A stretch of 64,000 nucleotides of DNA from Morinoia aosen (Eukaryota > Arthropoda > Malacostraca > Amphipoda > Talitridae). The notes below the pieces were generated by a model, which saw only the letters and a list, made by a program, of their open reading frames with translations, was not told the origin of the DNA and ran no database searches. Made by a program: the position numbers and the translations under genes. The first letter of the stretch is position 1; every line of letters begins with the position of its first letter. The DNA lies in contig CM059563.1 in assembly GCA_030386875.1 (NCBI GenBank), forward strand, positions 35,254,139 to 35,318,138, written 5' to 3'. This document shows, piece by piece, positions 10,733 to 22,700 of the stretch.

Positions 10733-13700
10733 CTGCAAATAGTAGCTTAGATTAGATTGTTAGTTTGAGCCTCACTATCCGCCCCAAAGGCGATCCAAGG
10801 AGAGGAAAGAAGAAGGCAGCATTTAGTATGGAGATAAGGGAACGAGGAATCAATGCAGGAAGGGCATAGAAACAGTAAGTTGAGAAAGAAGTTCATGAAA
10901 TAAAATCAAAGTTGAAGAAGAAAGCAGTAGGTGTGGAAGAACAGTATAGCAGTGAAACGAAAGAAGATGGTCCTTAACAAAGTGAACATTTTATAACAAA
11001 AAGAAGGCCTAACAAATTCTCAGCTCAGGGCATCTCAATTTCCCCCTGGAAGCACTAATACCCATAAATGCAATAGTTGTTCTCCTCTAAGGGCCGACGC
11101 TGTACATCTTATGTAATAATTCCCTTATTTGAATCCATTTTAGTTTTCCTTGCAGTCAATGACATCATCCAAAAAACAGCAATGAAAATCACTTCTGCGC
11201 ACATTGCATCTGTATATTCTACGTGGCATTGAAGCCTCACATGGCAGAGACAACACTTAAATTGATAACTTATTCACATTGCGAATTTTTGCTCCAACGT
11301 AGGATACAATATCCACGTAAATTATTCTTTCATGAACCTAAGAATTCTTGACCTAACCTAATACCACTGATTATCTCTTCGAAGTTCCCAACACAAAATA
11401 CTTGAAACTAAACAAAATTCTAACCTTCGGCAACATATTTTACACCACTTTGACTGCCATAATTCATGAAATTGAAGTAACCGCTAAGTCACGTATGATA
11501 CTAGGAAAGCCCCTACCTACACAGCATTCAAAAGCACCCTTAAATCTTACATTCTCTGACACATGCAAAATAAAACTAAAACAAACGATAGAACTAAATT
11601 AAGAAAACCAGACAATAAATCATTTCTAAACTTAATCCACTGGCATGAATAACGTGCAGGACAAAACTTCTACGCTAAAGTCATGAAAAAATCACCTAAT
11701 TAATAAACAGCCAAAAAGTCAACTTCTTTCTCGCAGCTTAATATTAGCATACTTACTTGTCTCGTACGCTTAACTAAATTTAAGATAAAACTGCACGTAC
11801 ATGGACTATTTTTAATGCTATACTTCGGAATTTGTTCCCTTGCTGGAAGGCTGCCAGAAATCTCAAAGCGCACTTGGCTCACAATGCTAATTTTGATGAC
11901 AGTTAGATACTAGGTATATAATTGTTTCACTCGCAACTATCTACAACTCATAGTAAATGAATCTTCCCCGCCTCTTTTGCAAACAAAATTAGTCAACTTT
12001 CTTTAGCTCTAAATTCCAGAACAAGAACTTTATCTCTACATATCAAGCTAGAAGCTCTATTCTAGATTAGATTATTTGTTAGTTTAAGCCTCCCTATCCG
12101 CAACAAAGGCTATCCAAAGAGAGGAAGGAAGAAGACACCATTTAGTATGGAGTTAAGGAAACGCGAAATCTAAGCAGAAAGGACACAGAAACAGAAAGCT
12201 GAGAAAGGAGATCATGAAACTAGAAAAAGTTGAAGAAGAAAGTAGTAGGTGATGAAAAACAGGACAGCAGTGAACCGCAAAAAAAATGGTCCGTAACAAA
12301 AAAAAAACCTATTCTATTTTAACAAAAAGAAAGCCTACCTAACCTTTAGCTCGGGCCCTTACATAGTTCCCCAAGGAGCGCTAATTCCCATAGATACAAT
12401 AGTTGTATCCCCTTGAGGGGAGAAGCTCTATTGTAATTCAATCAAGAATCACATTTATCTTCGACCAACCAAGCACCTGTCATGCCCAAAACTGACATCA
12501 GCAGTGCATACCTTTAGTGTCGTCCAAGTCGAACTTGAAATAGGCAACATTAATTTTGATCAAAAATCCCATTATTTTATTTTCGACCAATAGAGCAACT
12601 AACATGTCCGAAACTGACACCAGCAGCGCATACCTTTGGTGTCGTCCACGTTGAACTTGAAATAGGCGACATTAATAAGACCAGAGTCTCGGTGGAGATA
12701 GAGCATGTCCGGGTAAAGACGGGCCAAGTGCAGCACGTACTCCATGAGGCCCAGCACTCCCAGCTGTACAGTGACCATCTTGCGGAAGGTCCAGTAGTCC
12801 GTGGCATTAGGAAATGCTGCCAGTGCCCACTCGCTCAGCATTGTGCGTGGCACCATGCCGCTCTGCACCTCCTTTACGATGTCACGCAGCACCTACACGC
12901 CACACAACATACATAACTCAGATTTTCAACGATAGAAATGTTGAATGCATGCCCAGCTTCCAACAAATGTGCAAGTGAAATATTGATCCTTTAATGTATG
13001 TAAAAATTAATCTATTAAAATTGTGAACTGTAAATGAAGTTATTTCAACAAATGTTAATGTGTGAGCTCAATTAAATCAGGCTAGTTCGAGTCAAATGAC
13101 ATTAGAACCTCCCATATAAGCTTAACGTGGCGTAGTAAATACGTGAAGTGCTGTAAGATGCCAGCTCTTCGCTGACTAACAGCATGTCGCCGTATGATAT
13201 AAAGGTTGATATTTGTGCATGGTGCTTATAATTACAACAAAGTATTTCGTTCGGGACACAATACAGAATTACAGTAAGTCCGAGAACGCTTTTGTTTGCA
13301 TCTTATCAGTCTCAGATCAAAGAAAAGAAGAGCATTGCCTCGAAAGGCTCCAATATTTTAGCTATTATACTTCAACCAGATTCTTGCTGCATGATTCTAT
13401 ACTTCGTACCTCTAGAAGGGTATCAATCAATTCCAGAAAGATATTCAGGGTGGGGTGGAATGTTGAAGGGACTTAGCTCAGATTCCGCTCATGTCACACA
13501 CACTAATACAACACAGTAGTTCATCATTGACGCTACACCATTAAAGTGATTACTTTGGTCAGGCAGGACACTTGGCGAGAGAATGCCTATAGGTAAGAGG
13601 ATCGCGACTCAGTTAGCCAAGTGGTTGAGAAAGACATTCATTCCATGAGACGGCTGTGGGTCAGCTTGACATAACCGATACAAAGGAGGCATAAGACCAC

Positions 13701-16700
13701 CTCCATCCGGCGACTGCAGCAATTTGATGTGGTCCACCTTCCAATTTGGTTCCACCTTCCACAAATCAAAACGGTTCACAACGTCTCATTAATTCTGCCA
13801 AAGGTCCCTCAACGCTGCTTAATACGAAGCTAATTATTAAGGCTAGTGACTGATAGGTTCAGGATCATCGCTATAGTGGCGGCAGCACGCTTTGCCTCAA
13901 GGTCAGCTCTCTCATTTTCTGAGGCACCAACGTGTTCAGGCACCCAGATCTTGATACGACTGGTGTTTAGCAGAAGGCGCATCAGCCTCCCAAAGATTTC
14001 AACAACTAGAGGGGGGTACTGGCATTACCGTAGATAGTATCTATGGCACTCTTGGAGTCTGTAAATACGGCATAGTGGTGTGGACAAATCTACACTGAAT
14101 CAATGGCACTGCAAATACGGTAATGTGGTGCAGATAAATCGACACTGAATCTATGGTACTGTAAATAAGGTAGAATGGTGTGGAAAAATCTACACTGACC
14201 TGATGAGATGCTTGTGCTCCTCTAGCCTGGACGCCTGCCAGCCGCTCGTAGTAGCGAGTGATGGGAGTATCAGGCTCCAGGTGTTTGACCTGACACCTCT
14301 CACGGTAGATGTCCATGAGGCTCAGCGAGCTTGGGTTGTCTTCTACCAGCCGGTTCTGTGGAGAGAACGCCACCACTCTGCTCACGTACAGGTGGATGAA
14401 GCGGCGACTTGACTCCTGTAACAGATGTAAATTATTTAAGAATGCCTTATACATTTACTCAGCAATATAGAAGCTTTCCTAAGTCATAGATGAGAACTTC
14501 CCATGAATACAGAACTTTCTAGTGCCCAGAAAATGTGGGTGGCAGCACAAACTCCAAGACACACCAGACACGTCCCTCAACACGAAGAATCATTTCCGAA
14601 AAGCTACAAGAAATATACTCTGTACAAATCCCACAATTTACACTTGAATGCCTTTTTACTCCTAACTGTGTTTATATTTTACAGCTACTCTCGGTTATTG
14701 AGTCATGAAAAGAATTATTTCCGGGGGTTAAATAAAAACAAAACATTCAAGCAAACAGTCATATTTACATCAATTCTCTTCAACTAAGTGTTCAACAATG
14801 GCACCCGCGCGAGTGCAGCTCATGAACAATACAGTCAACAACAACATTATGAACAACACTGAATATAATTATAAAAAAGAATAAAAATCTTTGCTTCACT
14901 AGGTGACGGAGCAAAAATTAGGCAATCTAGCATCTTAAAGCTAAAAGCCCCTTACATGGAACACGACACCAAATATTACGAACTCGTGCAAAAATCCGCT
15001 GATTGCAATGGTTGAACGAGATGTGGATGGACAGGAAAGGAAGGCATTTGAGGTCATGGGTATTTAAATTCAGCAAAAGTAATCGCAATGCAGAACAAAG
15101 TAATTCAAAGGTAATTAGAGAAAAAGGCATGTCAAATAAGGACATACAGTAATGTCTGCTTAGCTGGTTAGCTGCAAACCTTTTAAGATGCGCACTTGTT
15201 TTTGTGACTGTTCATCGAAAGTTGTACAACTTCAGGGGCAGTTATCATACATCACTATCTTTACAAATGTTTTATCAACAGCACAAACCTTTTAATTACC
15301 TTTTTACTGCTGAAAATATCGAGTGAAACCCAGCAGAGTAACAAAAGAAGAAAGGAGAATGTTCAAATGTTGCACCTAGAAAATCAAAAAAAAAATAAAC
15401 GATGTAAAGAGTTTAGCGGTGAAAGCTGGTTTTTAGAATGTAACATCACATAATATTGAAGAAACGTTGGAGAGCCATGAAATTTAATTAACAAATGAAG
15501 AGTTGATGGAGGTTTACAGCAACATCGCAGAAAATTTTGCTCCTCAAGAGTATGTTGAGCCTTTTCTCAATGATCAAAATAACAATGTGACAGCAGAAAA
15601 AGTATTTGCCTGAATTGCTGGGTTCAGCAGGAAAAACTCAGTGAGAAAGTATCAGAACTAGAATTTGAAAAAAAGGGTAACTAGCTTCAGAGATTCTATT
15701 CATGCACTTGTTAATTATTATGAAGATAAATAAACATGCGAGCTTCATGTTGTGATTGTTGTTGTAACTTGTAAGATTTATAATTTTATTTCTTAAACAT
15801 AAACAAGTTTTTTAAAAACAACAAACTTTTGTGGGAATAACGCATTCTTTTTTTTTCATTGGTAAAATATTACAATTTAAGTAAGTTTTGTATCCAACTT
15901 AGGCAATTATACGAATTACTAAATACGATAATGTTTACAATAAATTAAAAACTCCATCAAACTAAAATTATTGTATTACCATACATGTTTATCTTTTGAA
16001 GTTAATGAGGCATTTTGATTAATTATTAGATGTATAGAAACCCTTACCTTAGGTATTGCATTTATTTCTAAAAATGAGATTTTGTTTGCTACCGAATATC
16101 TGGTTAGCTGCTTGCATCGTTAGCTGCGCTAGAAAATTGGTACGTATCTCCGCAGTTAAGCAGGTAATACTTTATTATGTAGGTCATAACAGAGAAGAGA
16201 CCAGGAGGATTGCAGTCCGGGCACGACGGTACCTTCTGCTTCTTGCCATATCAGTTTATAACAACATAAGGACATTTTATGGAATTTATAACAACGGGAG
16301 AAGAGAGCAGAACTGAGGCAGTCCGGACACGACGCTACCTTCTGCTTCGTGTAGAAGACGTTGAGCATCCTGAAGAGCTGCTGCAGGCGCTCCTCCCTGC
16401 GCGACTCGCTGAGGCTGGAGTCGCTGACCACGAGGTAGGGGTACACACGGCCGTTGTGCCCCCGGATGTGCAAGCGGCGGGGGGCAGACAGGTGCTTGTG
16501 CACAATGTCCACTTTCGGCAGGAAGCGCGCGATGCGGATGTAGTAGCGCGAGTTCTGCTCACCCAACAATGGCGCAGTGAAATACATTTGAGCAATGTAG
16601 AACTCAGGGAGGTGTCGAGTTGCATTGCAACTTAGCTACAAATAATCACCATGTGGTCATTTCATACATTTCAACTCTTATTCAAGATGTACTCAATTCA

Positions 16701-19700
16701 AACTATTTCAAATCGTGCACCTGTTATAGAATGGGACACTCATTGTTTCTCCCATTCGTCACAGTACAAGAACATCTCGCGGTTTAGCAACCGGGAGTTA
16801 AGAAGGTCACAGAGGTTGGCGTAGGAAAAACTGAGGTGAGGGAGAAACGAAAGAAAAACCTGACGACTGAAACATTTTGAGAAGAAAGGACTATTCTTGC
16901 CCGTAAATAAAACTGATGAATATTTTGTCACACGTTCCGGCAATTGCACTTCAGCACCGTTGAGTCGTAGGCTATGTAAACTTGAACTTGATTTGGGTTT
17001 GTAAAAAGTTATATATTCTACTGTTAAAACAAGCGAATTATACTAGTATTGAAATAGTACTAATTCTTTCTCAAGTACAAGGCTTGCCATTATTATGCAC
17101 GTTAATGCAATTGCAAAATATACAAGACCTTGACAATTTGATAGCTAAATAAATTTTCGTGAAGTTGAACTGTGAACATTTTCATTTACACGAGATGCGT
17201 AGAAGAAGGTACATAAGCCATACTGCGAAAAAGCTAACAGGACGCGGGATAATTAATCCCCAAGAAATAATAGACACTTGCCTCAGGCAGGTCTGCTCAA
17301 AACTTTCAATAAATGCACTAAGTAATCAGAACCCGAACACTACCAAATAAAATGTGCCCCGTACCAAATTTGCACGCTCTGAAAAAGAAATGAATGTTTT
17401 CATGCAGCACGAAGAACAGATACTGAAAGAACTAGGTATGCATTGCACTGAAGGATTGAGAGTCAATATAGAGATAAGCCTCGGCCACGAGCAGCAAGAA
17501 TGAAGACGCGCACCTTAGGCATGAGACACTCCCCAGGCAGCTCCACCTCCGCAGTTTGTACACTGAAGTTGCTCAGGAACCTGCACTTGTCTTCGATCAG
17601 GAACCACCTGAAATGAACCACACTATACAACAAGTGAAAATCATACACTGCGGTAAATGGGTACCATTCTACGACACAAAATATAACCACAGAACTCAGC
17701 CAGATAAAACCCTCATTCAGTTCATTTTACTGAAAGACTTGAAGGCTACAGGAAGAAACAGCCACGGCAATGACCGAGTGCAGCACTTACTGAGATAAAC
17801 CACTTCACTAGTTTGCTGTACTGAATTGGTGCCCCCAACGGGTTATGATGGTAAGTACTTATCATGTGCCAAGCATAGTTTATACTTGAAGAGGTAAAAG
17901 AAAATTGTAATTAACTAGCAATTCCTTTTCAGATCAAGTACAGAAGCCACTCAGTACAACATTTCACACACACTAACACCACGCAGTAGTTCATCAATAA
18001 CACATCATTACTTTGGTAGGAGCTTGACGCGAGCCTCGAGGATTTTGATCCATTTCTTAAGCTTGTGGATGAGGTTGTGAAGCTTCACAGACCCAGGCTG
18101 GGCAAAGTCAAAGTCTGCAGTGAACTGCCCTTTGAGCTTATGGAAGACGGGGTCCTGCACCGTGGCCTGCGCTCGTCTAGCTAGGGACTCGGAGCCTGTG
18201 CTGGTGTGGTGTGTTGTTGAGCTGCTGTTGTTACTGCTGCTACTGTTGCTGCTGTTGTTACCGCTGCTGTTGGTATTTGTGTTGCCACAGCCACTCACGC
18301 CCACCCCTGAGCTGTTTAGGTTCTCTGAGGAGGTGCATAGCGTCAGGTCAATATATTTGCATGGAAGAAGCTCTTCATAAATCAATAATGGACTCTAGTA
18401 TTTCACAGAGCATTTAGCTTAGCTTATTTATTCATTCTCAGAATCATGTTATAATTGACTCAAAAAAAGCAAAGACACCCAATGAAAGAAACTATTCGTC
18501 GATGCTAATGGTCTCATCACCAACGTTACACGGATATTTGTAACTTCAAGGAAATGTGTGACTATTCTTTCAACATTTTACTAGCATGCAGCTCATTGGT
18601 AGAAGTGCATGCAATTCTGCTATGGTAAGCCCACCGTCGAGCGTATGGTGCTATCATGGCTTGCTCAATGCACTCATTGGCAATCCAACTACAACGATGT
18701 AACACATAAGATCAAGCCGGGCATTCACACCACAATTTTTTTAGTGTTTCACATCAAAATGAATGTAAATTCAATATATAAATCCTTTAAGTAGAGTGAC
18801 GAAGTGAGTTTCAAGGAGATACAATTTCATTGTTTTTTAGATAGCATATGTTTAACGATTGCCTCTCATTCTTCAGCTGCGATATGATTGTTGAAATCCA
18901 AAAACCATTTGTACTTCATACGACATTGTGGAACCAACACAAATATTGTATTGGAAACTGGTGAAATGGTTACAAAACAATAGCAGCACAAATATTAAAC
19001 TTGCAACTGATGACACATTACAGTATAAAATGGTTACAAAACAGCAGCTGAGCTGAAGAGAGCCTCACCTATGCCCAGTCCAAAAGTGGCGACCAGTTTC
19101 TTGACAAAGGACTGAGTGTGTGGCGTGATGACGGCTTCCGACACTGCAGCTGAGTTCTCGAAAGCTACAGAGTAGCACTTGGCGAGAGCCTGCCGCAACT
19201 GTCGGAGAACTTCTTCATACCAGTTCTCTCTGAACCATGTCATCTGTAACACCAACGCACGTATCATGAGCCACAACGCTAACAAAACGTGAGTTATGAA
19301 CATGTCTCTTTGGAAAACAATAAAAAGCAATCCTTGCCAATACAGAACTATGCACACTTTTCCACATGCACGCTTTTTCCAAAACATCTAATCCAGTTAC
19401 AAAACCTTGAATCAAAGCACTTCCAAAGTACAAGAGTGTAAAAGTCTAAATAAAGAATGGAATAATTTCGAATGATGTGTTCAACAACCTCCTCTCTTCG
19501 AAAGTCAAGAAAAATTCCAACGTGAATTGACAGAGCAACAGAGCAACCAACGTGAATATTTCCACACTTTCATCTTGCTAAAAGATATTCAAATTCATTT
19601 TCCAATGTATCATTACACAATACATGAATTTCAAGCAAAAGATGTAAAAGCCATATTCAGTAACACTGTTTATCTCGTAAATTTCTGGGGAACCAATACT

Positions 19701-22700
19701 AGCAACAGCAAATGAGTAAAGCAACGAAGCCTCCATCATTAGGTCTTGGTCCCAATCCTACTGGCTCGGTTGTGATGAAAAAATGAGTAAAATTTTCTGA
19801 CGCCCTCGAGAGAGAGACGAGTTTACTGATGGTAGGCAATTGTTAGGTACTTTTGACCTGGTCGACGATGGCCTCGAGAGAGAGACGAGTTTACTGATGG
19901 TAAGCAATTGTTAGGTACTTTTGACCTGGTCGACGATGCCCTCGAGAGAGAGACGAGTTTACTGATGGTAGGCAATTGTTAGGTACTTTTGACCTGGTCG
20001 ACGATGCCCTCGAGAGAGAGACGAGTTTACTGATGGTGGGCAATTGTTAGGTACTATTGACCTGGTCGACGATGCCCTCGAGAGAGAGACGAGTTTACTG
20101 ATGGTAGGCAATTGTTAGGTACTTTTGACCTGGTCGACGATGCCCTCGAGAGAGAGACGAGTTTACTGATGGTAGGCAATTGTTAGGTACTTTTGACCTG
20201 GTCGACGATGCCCTCGAGAGAGAGACGAGTTTACTGATGGTAGGCAATTGTTAGGTACTATTGACCTGGTCGACGATGCCCTCGAGAGAGAGACGAGTTT
20301 ACTGATGGTAGGCAATTGTTAGGTACTATTGACCTGGTCGACGATGCCCTCGAGAGAGAGACGAGTTTACTGATGGTAGGCAATTGTTAGGTACTTTTGA
20401 CCTGGTCGACGATGCCCTCGAGAGAGAGACGAGTTTACTGATGGTAGGCAATTGTTAGGTACTATTGACCTGGTCGACGATGCCCCCGAGAGAGAGACGA
20501 GTTTACTGATGGTAGGCAATTGTTAGGTACTTTTGACCTGGTCGACGATGCCCTCGAGAGAGAGACGAGTTTACTGATGGTAGGCAATTGTTAGGTACTT
20601 TTGACCTGGTCGACGATGCCCTCGAGAGAGAGACGAGTTTACTGATGGTGGGCAATTGTTAGGTACTATTGACCTGGTCGACGATGCCCTCGAGACAGAG
20701 ACGAGTTTACTGATGGTAGGCAATTGTTAGGTACTTTTGACCTGGTCGACGATGCCCTCGAGAGAGAGACGAGTTTACTGATGGTAGGCAATTGTTAGGT
20801 ACTTTTGACCTGGTCGACGATGCCCTCGAGAGAGAGACGAGTTTACTGATGGTAGGCAATTGTTAGGTACTATTGACCTGGTCGACGATGCCCTCGAGAG
20901 AGAGACGAGTTTACTGATGGTAGGCAATTGTTAGGTACTTTTGACCTGGTCGACGATGCCCTCGAGAGAGAGACGTGTTTACTGATGGTAGGCAATTGTT
21001 AGGTACTATTGACCTGGTCGACGATGCCCTCGAGACAGAGACGAGTTTACTGATGGTAGGCAATTGTTAGGTACTTTTGACCTGGTCGACGATGCCCTCG
21101 AGACAGAGACGAGTTTACTGATGGTAGGCAATTGTTAGGTACTTTTGACCTGGTCGACGATGCCCTCGAGAGAGAGACGAGTTTACTGATGGTAGGCAAT
21201 TGTTAGGTACTATTGACCTGGTCGACGATGCCCTCGAGAGAAAGACGAGTTTACTGATGGTAGGCAATTGTTAGGTACTTTTGACCTGGTCGACGATGCC
21301 CTCGAGAGAGAGACGAGTTTACTGATGGTAGGCAATTGTTAGGTACTATTGACCTGGTCGACGATGCCCTCGAGAGAGAGACGAGTTTACTGATGGTAGG
21401 CAATTGTTAGGTACTTTTGACCTGGTCGACGATGCCCTCGAGAGAGAGACGAGTTTACTGATGGTAGGCAATTGTTGGGTTCTTTTGACCTGGTCGACGA
21501 TGCCCTCGAGAGAGAGACGAGTTTACTGATGGTAGGCAATTGTTAGGTACTATTGACCTGGTCGACGATGCCCCCGAGAGAGAGACGAGTTTACTGATGG
21601 TAGGCAATTGTTAGGTACTTTTGACCTGGTCGACGATGCCCTCGAGAGAGAGACGAGTTTACTGATGGTAGGCAATTGTTAGGTTCTATTGACCTGGTCG
21701 ACGATGCCCCCGAGAGAGACACGAGTTTACTGATGGTAGGCAATTGTTAGGTACTTTTGACCTGGTCGACGATGCCCTCGAGAGAGAGACGAGTTTACTG
21801 ATGGTAGGCAATTGTTAGGTACTATTGACCTGGTCGACGATGCCCTCGAGAGAGAGACGAGTTTACTGATGGTAGGCAATTGTTAGGTACTTTTGACCTG
21901 GTCGACGATGCCCTCGAGAGAGAGACGAGTTTACTGATGGTAGGCAATTGTTAGGTTCTTTTGACCTGGTCGACGATGCCCTCGAGAGAGAGACGAGTTT
22001 ACTGATGGTAGGCAATTGTTAGGTACTTTTGACCTGGTCGACGATGCCCTCGAGAGAGAGACGAGTTTACTGATGGTAGGCAATTGTTAGGTACTATTGA
22101 CCTGGTCGACGATGCCCTCGAGAGAGAGACGAGTTTACTGATGGTAGGCAATTGTTAGGTACTATTGACCTGGTCGACGATGCCCTCGAGAGAGAGACGA
22201 GTTTACTGATGGTAGGCAATTGTTAGGAACTATTGACATGGTCGACGATGCCCTCGAGAGAGAGACGAGTTTACTGATGGTAGGCAATTGTTAGGTACTA
22301 TTGACCTGGTCGACGATGCCCTCGAGAGAGAGACGAGTTTACTGATGGTAGGCAATTGTTAGGTACTATTGACCTGGTCGACGATGCCCTCGAGAGAGAG
22401 ACGAGTTTACTGATGGTAGGCAATTGTTAGGTACTATTGACCTGGTCGACGATGCCCTCGAGAGAGAGACGAGTTTACTGATGGTAGGCAATTGTTAGGT
22501 ACTTTTGACCTGGTCGACGATGCCCCCGAGAGAGAGACGAGTTTACTGATGGTAGGCAATTGTTAGGTACTTTTGACCCGGTCGACGATGCCCTCGAGAG
22601 AGAGACGAGTTTACTGATGGTAGGCAATTGTTAGGTACTATTGACCTGGTCGACGATGCCCTCGAGAGAGAGACGAGTTTACTGATGGTAGGCAATTGTT

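Noticed and set aside
13495-13600. Similarity to the exon 18 donor region (CAGTAGTTCATCA, ATTACTTTGG)
   Set aside because: Only about 60 bases match with gaps and the exon part is not recognisable; could be a dispersed repeat. Not strong enough to call a duplication.
18960-19050. Possible duplication after the exon 17 donor (ATGGTTACAAAACA twice)
   Set aside because: Match is short (about 20 nt) and does not include the donor.
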